Assembly: GCA_944990035.1 (NCBI GenBank)
Contig: CALYLX010000098.1
Location: forward strand, 62,001 to 126,000
Direction of reading: 5' to 3'
DNA: 64,000 nucleotides
From: Clitopilus passeckerianus
Taxonomy: Eukaryota > Basidiomycota > Agaricomycetes > Agaricales > Entolomataceae
Each line of letters starts with the position of its first letter. The first letter of the stretch is position 1. This document shows, piece by piece, positions 23,032-34,856 of the stretch. The notes under the pieces are model-generated. The model had not been told where the DNA came from. It did no database searches and was given only the letters and a program-made list of their open reading frames with translations. The position numbers were made by a program, and so were the translations under genes.

Positions 23032-26000
23032 TCATGGTGCCTTCGTGCGCTTTCTCAAGCCCATGCGGTGACTTGAGGGGGGTGGTTTGTCTGATGAATG
23101 CCTTTTTCTCTTTCTGGTTGGTTTAGAGCTGCGTTGCTGTCAGTGAACTGAAACAGTGGCATTCAAAAGTGGACACTTACGGGTGCAGCTGCACCTTTGC
23201 TGGCAACTTTAATGTAAGTTTCGCCAGTCCAGATACGGAAAGCCGCATGGTGGGATCACTACTCCACACATGCTTCTGACCCATAGGTGTAAACACCATG
23301 ACAGGTGAGGCATCTTGAAGAAGCGAGCTTGACTTCTCAATCTGTAGTATGGGTGTCTGACCCTCAATTGACCTGAAGCCCGGGGGAAGATACGACCTGG
23401 AATCATCAGATCCCCGAATAGCCGCAAGGGCCTGTTCAGGTAGTGTGAGAACACGGTGGAGTCTTGATACCGTAGTGGAAGATATTGGGGTAATTGATAA
23501 CTTGAAGATGTCCCCATCTTGGTCTGGCGTTTGGCCGAGATAGTAGCGTGTAAGGGCAAGTTTGAACAGAATTGCTGCGACCTGTATGAGAACTCCAATG
23601 CTGTAAGGCTTCTTTGGGCCATAGAAGCGCTCAAGCTCGAGTGCAACCTCCGAAATCCTTGCTTCCGTGAGAGAATCATCACCGCGAAAGGTGTGTAGGA
23701 TGAACCGATCCGTGCTAAAAGATGTCTCGCGTTCCAGCGAGTCCATAGTCTTTCTTTCGCTCACCCATTCATCCAGAAGGCCCAATATTGGGTGTGGCTG
23801 TACTCTTGTCAGTATTTGAACGATTCTTGGCTTAGCGTCATCCAGGACCGCGGCAACATCAGCATTTGAATAACCATGTTGCTCAGCAGCATCCTCTACG
23901 AGGCGTAATGGCCAGATAATTTTGCATGTCCCAGCCTAGTATAGACATGTTGGTGTATTCAGTATAACATTCATTGAGATTCTTACTGTTGAATTGACGC
24001 GTACCACTCACGTGACTAATCACGTGACATCACATGATTAGTATTGCGCCATATTGCACCATTATGATGTCTTCTTACAAATACGCCTCATGGCAACTCA
24101 CGTGACACTTCATGACTACATATGACTCATTCCGTGTCACTTCCGTACTATATTTAGCACAGAACATTCTAGATATGCTTACATATACATGGTCTGTGCA
24201 CGCTCTCTATATGTATATAAACCTATGTACTTTACCTCAATACATTGGAGACTTACCCAGTCTTATTACATAGTTCGCTCTCACCTCACAAGCCCACACC
24301 TAGCTCAAGGTAAGGGTCGTCCGCAACTTCCCTCGCTGGAAGGCATGCTTGCTCGACACTTACCTCATGAAACGGGTGAAAGTCCTGTGCTTGGAGGTAA
24401 ACCTTTAAGCATTCCTCCATCGTCTTCGTGAACACCATCTGCTGTGGGCGTGGGTAGTCTGGAGTGTAGACATTGCCATCATACCATTCTAAATAGACGG
24501 TATCCCCATCCCTCGAATCAACTCTGGCCAGGAAAAGACGATCCAAAGAGTTGTTCTCCAGAATCAGTGGGAAAAGGAGAAAGCGACCCAGCCTAGAAGT
24601 ATCTCAGTACCGAAAGTATACTACTGACTCTGATGTTACACTTACAGTCGGACATCCCATAGTCCACCCTTGTCAGAGCATTCGGGGCAACACCATGCGG
24701 CCCCAGTTGTGTATTCCCATGGGATCTTGATATACCCATTCTTGCGCATACATTTGTCATGGGAGTACTCCTTACACATGGCGCATACAACCAAGGTGAA
24801 GTCACCATAAGCTGTGTTAGAATCTATCGTCTCCCTCGTATTGCAGACAATGCAGTTGAGGAGCACCGTGCTAGGCAGCATACCTCTACTATCCCCGACC
24901 GGAGAACTGCCACGATCGGACCAAGGGGTTGACGCCCTTGTTGGCGGCTTGGACTGCGGCAAATTGGTCTGCTTCAATGCAGCGGAAGCGTCCTTTTCTC
25001 TGTTATCCTGAGGGTCCATAAGGTTAATGGGAGGAGAGTGTGGCGATGGGAGTTCGAAGTAGTCTGTCTCAATATCATGTTTTGCTCGTGAAGTCTTTTT
25101 AACATCGGTTAGCAGACAGGAATACACAGAAACGAACAGAGAACTCACAATGGAGGTCTCTGATTGTCGAGAATAAAGATAATAGTATACCAGTCGATGA
25201 GTTTCGGTGTAAGGAACTTTTGAGGGGACAAGCTTGGAGTTGATATTGTCATCGTACTTTTTCAATTCTCCACCTGCGAAGATCTCTGAGTTGAAATGAT
25301 TCTCCTGTGCCAACACACGGCCAACAAGGATGTAATGCACTGAATTGCCGGGGTTTCCTTCCCCTGGAATTGCCAGTGTCGGAGGGAAACGGACGTGGGG
25401 GACACTCTTCCATACTTCCTCATTAGGTACAATGTGTTCCGGGCGTACATGGAGGAACTGTGGCCAGGAAGTTGTGATGCTCTCAACTGACATTTTCCCT
25501 TGAGTACAGCGTGAGCACGATGTGGGAGCCAGGAGATGAAGCGCTGTTGTTCCCTTCTGAGATCCTATCCGTCGCCGTGGAATCCAGCGTAAAAAGCAGT
25601 CATTAATACTGATGTCCTGGGATCCAGTTTTGTGACGGACACCAGCAAGGTCATCACTATGGATTCGGAGTGGTTGCTCTGGACGCTCAGTTGCTGGTTC
25701 TTCACGTTGATAACCACAACCACGGCACGTCCAATGGAGAGTGTGTTGGACTCCAAAACACATTTGCACATTGGCATCTGTCTCGTCCTTTTCATGTCAA
25801 GGGTGTTGTCAGCTTTCTTTACCAAACTAGTATCGGAACATTGCTACGTACCGTGATAGCTTTATCAATCCAGGAGATAGCGCAACCATACTCTGAATTG
25901 CTCGAGTAGAGATTGAGACGGCCAAAGATTGCTGACTTTGTAGTAGCCTGCCCGAGGCCTAGCTCTTGCTCAACTTGTCGGAGGGTGGTACCATTTGTGG

Positions 26001-28404
26001 TCAAAAGCTTGCAGCGTCGACTGAAATGGTGATATATGCCACTCAAAGTGGCGTGGCCAGGGGTCGTCCGGATGACACAAATAAGCTCCTGCTGCTGCGA
26101 AGGCGATAGCAGGAGGAATGCTCGAAAGAGTAGCTCCATTCCATGGTCCCAGAAGCATGAGTTGGGACCAAGCCACTTGTATGACTGGTCAAGGAACTTG
26201 CTAGTAGTGTATACCTCGAGCTGGCCAGATGAGGAGTCCGAGGTTCCGTGATCAACTCCGTTCAGTCGCTGGACTGTATCAGGAGCACGTCCTCCATCTG
26301 GATCTTCTTCGTACTTCTTAGTCTGTGGGGTTTTAGACGTGCGTGGTGGATTTCCAGGAAGATAGTGACCAGCTAGAACAATTGAGACTTCACATTTACG
26401 AGGGGAAAGGGCCTCTTACCTTTAACTGCTGAGTCTTGTGCCTCACGCTCACGGACGTGCTTAAAGATTTTCTCAATTCCCGGAATTAGATCGTTGTCCT
26501 TTCCGACAGCGTGATGGAGCAAAGAATGGCTATGTTCAACGGGATTGGAAGTTGTTGGTACTTGTGCTGCGGTCTCCGTTGTACGTGTAGTCTTCGCAGG
26601 AAATATCATGCTAGCAAAAGATGGACGAAGCCACCAGTCAATCCAGCCTTTAAGGGCCGGGAAAGTGCGCCTGAGTGTTGCAACGAGGTCATCAAACTCT
26701 TCTGGTTGGGTGGACCATGAAGTGAGGCGGCGGAGAATCCGATCAAACTTGCCAATGAGATGCTCTGGGACCAGGCCACCGTTCCGCTTGCATCGAAGCG
26801 CAGACCTCCAGAAGTGGACATCACATCCAACTTCGGCCTTCTGAGCCTCCTCAAGGAACCGCTTGCGTTCAAATTTCTTGGACTCGTCAGAGAGCATAGG
26901 TGGGAGCATGGAGAGCATGGCGTCTGCATATTCTTGAGCATGAGCACCTCGTTGAGATCCCGAGAAGTCCATGACCTGTAAAGTAACGTGAGTCAATGGT
27001 CAAGCTTGGGCTGACCAGGCATCACAGGACGTACATTGGTCAGGTACTTTGGGTCGAATGGCTTGTTGTGCTTTTGGAGAACTTCCATCACGGTCTTGAA
27101 GAGGATCCGAAAATGAGGGCGGTGGTGGGCAATATCCTGCCGCTGTACCCATGTGTAGAGCACCGGAGTCCAAGCTCTGACCCTTGATGCAAAGATGCAT
27201 GTTGCAATCAGCACTCCTTGAATCATGAACGTATGATCACCGTCAGTTACAAAGCCGTGGCGGCCAATGGTATCGAGCCTAGTGGGACTCCCCAAGTCCA
27301 GCGGGCTTGCAGACTCGTCCTCAGTTACCCAGTCTTGTATGGATTCTTCGATAAGTGCTTTCATATGCGGTGTTTGCAGTGCCACATAGACAGTGGGTAG
27401 GTGAACCGACGAGTCAATTAAGAAAGGAACATCGAAGCCCTCCTGCATTGATGTCAAAGATTTTAAGAAGGTGACACCACCTTTGGCTGCAGGGTCTGGC
27501 ACAAGACCTTGCTTCAAGCGACTGTTGTTCACAGCATAACGTGCAGCGCGGGGGTTTGCAAGGGTGGGGTCGATTTTGTAGAGCGGTTGTGATCCGGGAA
27601 CAGATGTCCCAGTTCGAAGCTCGTGAGGGGAAGCGTTTGGATTCCTTGCTACGAGATTGTCAATAGCTTCTTTCTGCTCTCGTGATATGGGGCCCCCAGG
27701 TGGTCGCTGATGGCTGCTGTGGTCACCAGAGTGCTCCCATACTGCCCAGTTGACACCCTGACGTGTCTGGTATGAGAAAAAGAAACGAGCTGTATTACAC
27801 TCATCATGCGTAAGGTTCCCATGAGGGCAGTTTGTGCAAGGTCGCGTCAGTTGAGCCCTTCTTGAATCTGCTTGCGTGTTCGGTCGGACAAGAAATTGGC
27901 AGTTGGTGCAGCGTAGAGTGCCCAAACATCGGTAAGCAGCACGGACCCAAGGGCCATTGGTGTTGTTCCCAATGCTTCGCCACACCCATTTGTTATATTT
28001 GAGCCACTGGCCGCTGCTTGAGCAGGAGCCTGTGTCCATGTTTCCTTTGCAGTTTCAGAAGTCGGTTTTGATGGATACCCTACGTTTGTGGGATGGTCCT
28101 GCTTCGAACCAACAGATGGCGGGGGCACAGGAAGTGGCTTGTCAAGCAATGCTTGCTGAACGGGTTGCGGGACTGGATGACTCGGAGGAACCTGAAGTGC
28201 TGGGCCGGGAACTGGATTCACCACGTCGGGCTGAATGAGTTTTTGAGGATGGCCAAATGGTGCTTGCTGGACGGGACTAGGCTGGAAGCCTTGAGGGACC
28301 ACACCATGCTGATAGAACCCTGGCTGAGGCACCAGCGGTGGAAAAGAAGGATAGGAAGGGTAGTACGTTGAGGGAATGGGCATAAATGGGGCGCCTAACA
28401 TCAT
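23032..28404 (-). CDS. transposase fused to USP-like protease and PHD finger
   Basis: Nine exons join in frame: 28404-28084, 28006-27035, 26975-26420, 26372-25852, 25787-25149, 25094-24646, 24592-24364, 23935-23181 and 23128-23032; total 1512 residues. Order: a Pro/Gln-rich region (1-107). A GCM1/WRKY-type zinc finger (about 114-210; C134, C140, C143, C164, C167, C177, H203, H206). A DDE core with TDGDH (D362), VMDFS (D434) and NPVEH (E578). A ubiquitin-specific-protease-like domain with Cys box GPNSCFWDHGMELLFRA (C689), CxxC pairs at 811-814 and 881-884, and His box NHFNSEIF..KKYDD (H954, D969). A PHD finger (about 1084-1143; Cys4-His-Cys3). A tail ending in KPTRKRKRH, a likely nuclear signal. 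The USP assignment is inferred from motif order and spacing. A possible 5' exon at 28424-28612 (start MWKRLKKRLFG) could not be joined in phase. The exon 5 acceptor is AAG, the weakest junction. Confidence 0.75.
23988..24358 (+). mobile_element. solo LTR 1, inside transposase intron
   Basis: 371 bp, starting TGTTGAATTG and ending GCTCGACA, flanked by a 5-bp duplication CTTAC (23983-23987 and 24359-24363). About three quarters of it aligns with the reverse complement of solo LTR 2 at 62585-62998, for instance ACTATATTTAGCACAGAACA and TGCTTACATATACATGGTCT. It sits at the splice donor of the seventh transposase intron. No internal retroelement sequence remains, consistent with recombination between two LTRs. 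Confidence 0.9.
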
Positions 28405-29254
28405 ATGAGCCTATGCTAATTATCTACATAATAAATGACATACCATAGCTTGTTGGTTGTCCTGTTTGCCATGCAGATGCATCCCGAGGCCAAAAAGAGA
28501 GACCCGGAGGTGCCGGCGGTGCCAGATACACATTAGAGTGTGGAGGGCCCCTATCTGTATCGCCTACAGGCTCTGGGCTGCCAAAAAGCCGTTTCTTGAG
28601 CCTTTTCCACATAAGGGATCGCCTAACGGGTTAGCTAGATGTGAAGAGAGAGCAAAAGAACAAATTTCCAACCGCCCTCCTGTGATCAGACGGAAGCAAA
28701 TGTAGGATCAATATATTCCCCGCTGAACTTGCCAGTGTACAGCGAGGAAGAGAAACTCTTCCATGGGGCGGGGAGAAAGCATAGGGAGATGATAAGAGCA
28801 GTGTTCATGGAAATTCTCATTGCAAATATCTACTACAACAAGGTAGTAGGAGAGGGTACCCTGTGTATCGAAACAACTTGTCTGAAAGTTATGAACGCCA
28901 GGCTGGCAGAATAATTAGCATCGTCAAGATGTCAGAGAACTATTTTGAGCTCACCAGTGACCCAGGCGGCCCAGCACAGCCCAACCCTTCAACGAATCCT
29001 CATCCTTAGCCCAACGGCGATAATCGACAATGAGAGAAGAAGAGAGGGAGCTGTCAAGTCACTGGCTCGCTAACAGCCGAAGTGAGTAAACAAGAATAAA
29101 CTAACGTGCCGAGTGTGCCGACATTGCCCAAAGTCAACAAACACGAAATCTTTTCAAGTATTCCCTACGTACAAGGAGGCATTAGGCGTTAAATAAGTCA
29201 ATGTAGCTATTCAGACGGTGCTAAACATGTCTAAGGCTTGAAATCCGACTAAAT

Positions 29255-29389
29255 ACATAACCGAAGGAAGTAACTTTGCGAAGTAAGATTGGTATGGCAA
29301 GTACGACAAACTAACTTGCCTGCCAAAAGTTAGCTGAAGTAAGCTTTGTATAGGAAAAGTTGGGACGAAGAGTTACTTTGTTAATCACC
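29255..29389. repeat. subterminal AAGTTA/TAACTT array, right end
   Basis: Contains GAAGTAACTTTGCGAAGTAA, AACTAACTTGCC and AAAGTTAGC within 130 bp of the transposon end, mirroring the left-end array. Confidence 0.6.
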
Positions 29390-29399
29390 GAGGGATTAG
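29390..29399. repeat. right 10-bp target site duplication
   Basis: GAGGGATTAG, identical to 21794-21803. Confidence 0.8.
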
Positions 29400-29580
29400 T
29401 AATCCGAGCCTAAACATATCCCGCTCCGTTCCTGGACTACACTGCGGGTCTATCACTATCACTATCACTACTCGAACCAAATCAGGCTCAGCTTCGGGCC
29501 AATTTCCCCGGTTTTGTCGCAGAACGGTCACGAGATAGAAACAAAATATATGTCATGCGAAAACTGGAATATTTCAGGCT

Positions 29581-31817
29581 ATGGCCTCCATGATCTTACT
29601 CAAAGCCTTCCTAGCCAACCTCCTCGCCTCTTTGGCTACTGTCTGCTTGGCTGCCCCATCAGTTCAAATTGGCGGCACTAAGTTCGTCGGACGAAATATA
29701 ACTGGACTGAAGCTAGATTTCTTTGGGGGTGGGGATCTCATGTTTACGAACAGAGCAGACGATTGATTATTTGCGAATGCAGGTATTCCCTATGCAGAAG
29801 TCCCTGTTGGTCCTCTTCGATTGAAGCCACCTGTGTTGAAGACGCGGCTGAATGTCTCAACTTTTGACGCGTCCAACTACGGTTATTCGTGCCTTCAAGC
29901 TCCTACTGACGTACGTGTTCTTCCCTCACTGGTCTATCGACTAACCTGACGCTTTTGTGTAGATATACCCACTGGAAACCTTGAACGAGGATTGTTTGTC
30001 CGTCAACGTTTTCAAACCATCGAATCTACCAGGGAACACTTCTGTACCAGTTCTTGTCTGGACGTGAGTAGATTCGGTCGTCATCTATGTAAAAGCCTAA
30101 CTTCGCTTGTTGCCAGATATGGTGGTGGATTCTATGCTGGAGCATCTTCACCGGACCTTTACAACGGCAGTGCAATTGTTGCACAGAGTGTTTCTAGGGT
30201 ATGAGTTACGATTATCGTCTTCGAGGAGTAGTTCATTAATAAACATGGCAGGGTACACCCATCATCTACGTCAGTTTCAATTATAGGTTGGGGCCTTTGG
30301 GGTGGCCACAGGGCCGGGAAGGTTGGTGTCCACCGTTCTGCGTGGTTTCGCATGCTAATGGATTAATTGTAGCCGGCCAACGAAAGGCGCTCAATCTAGG
30401 GTTGAGAGACCAGCTTGCTGCTCTCGAATGGGTTCACAATAACATTAATTCCTTTGGCGGTGATAAAGACAAGGTTAGTGCTTCATACCCAAAAAGCGAC
30501 TTACATATACCCACAATTAACAGGTCACCATCTTCGGAGAAAGTGCTGGATCAATGATGACCCACATTCTGTATTTCAATTCTCCACTTGCCAAGTATGC
30601 CCGAGGTGCCGTAAGAAATGTTTTACATCCTTTGAGAGCACCCTGCTGATTCCTTCGTAGATCTTTGAATCTGGTTCAGCGGCAACACCATTAGTCTATG
30701 GACCTGACCGCCGAGAGAGCGGCTGGAAAGACTTCGTTGCGGGTGTTCCCAGCTGTGTATCCACTATCAAGAGCGGGCGAACCTTCGACTGCTTGCAAAA
30801 GGCCAACTCGAGCGACATTTTCCAGGGTCTGACACACTCCCTAGCTACGGCTTCAGAAGAGTTCCCTTTCGTTCCTACTATCGATGGACCCGGTGGTTTG
30901 TACCCGGATTACCCCTCAACCCTGCTTGCTCGTGGTCAATTCGCCAGAGTTCCATTCATTAGCGGCACAAATCTTGATGAGGGTCAGTTCCTTCAAGCTT
31001 TTGCATACGCTCTGCCGCTAACGTTCATACTCAAGGGACCATACTTATTCCTGACTACATCACCGGACCGCAACTTAGAAGTTGGCTTATCGCAAACTTC
31101 TCGCCTCCTGTCGTCAGCCCCTCTGTACTTGACAGTTCTATTGACAGGATCTTCGAACTCTATCCCGACGTCCCAGCACAAGGTTCTCCATACGGTACAG
31201 GAAGTAACACGTTTGGCCGTACCTCGACTTATAAACGGGCGGCTGCTATCCGTGAGTTCTTTCCATCCACCCCGCTTGGCATTTCTCACTCTTACCTCAG
31301 TGGGGGATGATTTTTTCTTGTGTCAACGACGTGCTTTCCAGAACGCTGCCAATCGATTCGGTCTCAAGAACTACGGATATCTGTTTACCGAAGAAACCCC
31401 GGCATATGCTGAGCTGGGGTTTGGAGGTACGTGTTCATCTTGCCGTTAGCAGCTTCGTCCACTCACCTTTCTCCCCAGTGGCTCATGGCACGGAGGTTGC
31501 CTTCGTATTCGGTTCTCCCCCTAACACACCAACTGGGAAGGTCATCAGCGCGTTGATGATAGACTACTGGATTTCCTTTGTAACGTCGCTGGATCCCAAC
31601 GATGGCAAGGGAAACACTCGTGCGTATCTCCGTTGGCATTGTTCGCTGTCGTGTTTGTGATACTATTTCTATACTAGGTACTCGTTGGGACCAGTATACC
31701 TCCAAGAACCGGGCGATTATCCAGCTCAACGGCGCTAACGTGACCATGATACCTGATAATTTCAGGAAAGAGCAGAACGACTACTTAAATTCAATTGCCG
31801 TGGTCATACATCACTGA
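29581..31817 (+). CDS. secreted type-B carboxylesterase/lipase
   Basis: Twelve exons join in frame: 29581-29728, 29783-29910, 29963-30063, 30117-30198, 30252-30321, 30373-30473, 30524-30610, 30661-30982, 31036-31251, 31301-31426, 31479-31619 and 31678-31817. The result is 553 residues, a normal length for the family. A signal peptide (LLASLATVCLAAP) precedes FFGGIPYAEVPVGPLRLKPP. Other family signatures are NEDCLSVNVFKP, the YGGGFYAG oxyanion loop and the nucleophile motif FGESAGS (S217). The acid is in NLDEGT (E346) and the histidine in VAHGTEVAFVFG (H463). All three triad residues are present, so it should be an active serine hydrolase cleaving carboxylic esters outside the cell. It begins 182 bp after the transposon's target duplication, so part of its promoter may have been displaced. 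Confidence 0.85.
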
Positions 31818-32629
31818 TTACGTCCCTAGCGACGAGTTTGTGCTTGCTCCACGTATGTACATCCGATGGACAATTGTACTTTCTTTACTTGTTTTCGACC
31901 GAGTTGAGAAATGGAAATGTGAGGCTTGACAGTGGGAAAGGCATCCTTGATTTCATTTCTCGGCATTTCAGAGCTATGGGATACCTAAGGTGGCAATGGA
32001 CGTCTTCGGCAGGCTTCGAGATAGCGAGTATGCCAGAGACTGGGTAATATTTGAAATACTATCAAGTAGGAAGGAGGAAGAAGCTATACGACACTGGCAT
32101 CAAAAGAGTCCGGGATTAGATACCCGTGCTTTTTCGTCGTTTCATCAGGATTCAGCCAATACTCTCTCTGAATGACCTCCGACCTCGAATCGAGTCCATA
32201 TCCCACCCCAATATGTCTTCATGGCCAGCTTCCATCACCTTTCCTGTTACATGGGATTGAGGCCGTGCTGGACTATATATAGTCGCAGTAGTGACAGTTC
32301 ATGGAGAGCCTTCTCGGTAGCGCCCGCACCAAGCACTTGCACGAGACGTGCGGCAATTTGATTTCTTACAATCAAGGATTTTAATTCAAATAGGCATTAT
32401 AAGGCGCTCAAACGAATAACGCAACATGTGGCTTCCTTCCATTGATCTTGTACAAAAAAGCTTTAAACTCAACAAAATATAGGTACAGGGGGAGGAGTCC
32501 ATTAAAACAACCATCCACTTGTCAACGACGAACGAAAATAAGGTAGTAGGAGCGCAGAGGCGGAAATCCAGCCAACCTTCAAATGAGATATTTTTTCACC
32601 AGCTTCGCCCCGTAACCCCAGACAATCAA
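31818..32629. other. convergent 3' spacer
   Basis: Lies between the esterase stop and the 3' end of the minus-strand BRE4-like gene. The frames here are short and have no family match. Confidence 0.4.
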
Positions 32630-34856
32630 TCAGACCTCATCGCCCTGTGGGGCCCTAAATGTCTCCTCCGCAGGCCCGCTCACATCCGCCTCCGTGTGTC
32701 TCGTCACTGTCGGTGCAAACCCAATTCCATGGATATGATAATGCTCGCCCACAATCTCCTTCGCAGCAACCATTAACCTATCGAGTCGGGCCATGATACC
32801 AAACGCGGTAGAGACGCCTACGCAGAAGTACCTGGATATGCATTGAGCCGAAATCATGGACATTTATCAAGGGAGGAGGGCAGAGAGGGGAAGATGAACG
32901 TACAGATACTGTTCATTCATTAATGTCTCCAGCGTCAATGTCTTCGGCAGTCCGTAATCCTCCTCTGTCTCCTTCTTCAGGATATCCAACCCTGATGACT
33001 GCGAGAGGAACCGATCAAGTAGGGGTCCAGGTGTGATTTGTGGAAGTGGGTGGCCGGTTCTCAAGGCGGAAGATATCATAGCTATAAGCAATCAAAGGGT
33101 TTAGCGTAGAAAAAGGAACAAAGAAATGGAGACGTACTCAATACCGCCAGAATCTCCCCTTGGAAATCCGTATCCATAAACCTCGTCCTCCTCAGTAACG
33201 CCCGAGCCCACTGCGGTTCCAAATGTTTGACGACGGACATGAAATGCGCCAAATGGTACGCGATTTGCCTATAGTTGCCACCTGATGTAAGTATCCCTCC
33301 TCCATGGGCAATAGTAGAACACTCACATCTGAATATCGCACAACATGTTATACCTTTCCACGGGCCATTTTCCTCTCAACGAGAACTGCCAAACCAACCT
33401 CCATTAGTTCCCATCTTTGCACTTGGTTAGTAATGAACAACTGACCTCATAAACGACATTCGTCCTCAACACAATCGACCTCTTCAACTTACTCCTCACC
33501 GCCAGCAAACTCGCGTTAATCTCAGGTTCTTCCTCCTTCGAACGATTATTCGCGTACGACAGAATCGCACAATAGATCGCTCCAAGTTCTGAACATGTCG
33601 TGGCGAGCGTGGCTCGGGTGTATCGCCGGATTGTAGTTGATGGCGGGAGGAAGGAGAAGATGCTGGACGGAAGAGTTAATGGGTCGAACAGATGGAAGAG
33701 GAAGGAAAGTGGGAGGACGCACAAGGCAGCAAAAACGCCAACTGTGACGAGTAGGCAACGACGCTGTAAATTTGTCATTAGTCCTTGGCATGCGATATAG
33801 TGATGAAACTGTCTACTCACCCACCAAACCGTGAACCCATATCCAGGTGCCCCAGGGACGACCTGTGTAACGTCCAGATACGAATACCCAACGACCTAAC
33901 CAGATCACCATTAGCTCTAGTTCAATCTCGAGTGATGAAGCAAAAAGGGCGAAAGAGCGAAAATGTGAAACGCATGAGAAGGGAAAGACATCATACCAAA
34001 CAAATCGTAACAAAAAACACAATTTGCGTCATCGGCGCACCCGAATAATACAGCCTCGTATAAAATATGAACGGGCAGCATACCCCGAACACCACAGCGA
34101 GGCCGTATGGGTTTCCTCGTCCGGAGCCGCATGAGATGTACCTATGGTTCCGTGTAGTTAGAATTGTTGGTGTATATTGAGAGTATCGAAACAAGATGTA
34201 CGAACCACATAGCCATCCCCACAGCCCCACCGAGGAATGTACTCGCCACCCTCGTAAAGAACCCAAATATCGTGTCTCCTCTAAACCTCGCTAGAGTGAT
34301 CTGTCCCATAATTCTGTCCAAATTGTCAACTTCTCCCTTCCTCGACTCCGTAATCAAGATAGAACGAGATGGACGTACATTCCCCAAACGAACCGATTAT
34401 CTGTTAGCCCCAATCCCAGCAATTAGCTCACCCCTCCTTAAACTCCAAAAGAGCGGCAAACGACTCACCATACGCGAACCCCGCACTCCCCCTAACAACA
34501 CTCGGAATCCCCAAAAGTACCGTCAGCACCGCCGCCTTGATCGCATACAACACATTCCCGCCCGCCAACCCGGTAACAGAGTGATACACCCACGTCATGA
34601 CGCTCTCCAGAAGCGTACATGGAGGAAAAGCGTCGGGGTCTCTACGCTGTGGGAGACCGAGGTCTGCTATGGTGGTGGGGTTGAGGCCTTGGATCGCGTC
34701 TGTGGAGGTGGGGATGAGTTGAGCATGAATTGGAGTAAATGTGATAGAAGAGAGGAAGTGGGAGGGAGATAGGAAAGGAAGGAAGGAGAAGACGAACCAG
34801 GATCCTCATCAACCTCCCCACCAGCCGCAGCAGCCGAATACGTCTCTGATACCTCC
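32630..34856 (-). pseudogene. BRE4/aromatic-acid-exporter-like gene, 3' half
   Basis: C-terminal half of the gene that starts at 45343. Exons run EVSETYSAAAAGGEVDEDP (at the break), then membrane segments (ARFRGDTIFGFFTRVASTFL, MTQIVFFVTICLVVGYSYLD, a GYGFTVWWRRCLL segment), then a soluble domain ending EETFRAPQGDEV. Known: the fungal family with N-terminal ArAE_2_N and C-terminal DUF2421 regions, which includes yeast BRE4, is thought to consist of membrane exporters. The reading frame across the break (WRRWEV then SETYS) is continuous with 42113 onward once the retroelement and one duplicate CCTCC are removed. No lesion other than the insertion was seen. Confidence 0.8.

Larger units (their letters stand above)
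21804..29389. mobile_element. large DNA transposon, MULE-like, 7586 bp
   Basis: Bounded by a perfect 10-bp direct repeat. The termini are weak inverted repeats: 19-nt ends reading GAGTGCGAATAAAGTAACT and, from the other side, GGTGATTAACAAAGTAACT. Both agree at the last nine bases. Both ends carry clusters of AAGTTA/TAACTT words. It contains one large minus-strand gene (23032-28404). Known: 9-11-bp duplications are typical of Mutator-like elements, and WRKY-GCM1 zinc fingers occur in their transposases. The KDZ superfamily, also abundant in agarics, is an alternative. A solo LTR is nested inside. The intact duplication and open gene suggest a fairly recent, possibly autonomous copy. Confidence 0.8.

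Noticed and set aside
28424..28612. Exon 1 of the transposase
   Set aside because: Could not be joined in phase to the next exon with any GT..AG pair seen; kept only as a possibility in the transposase entry.
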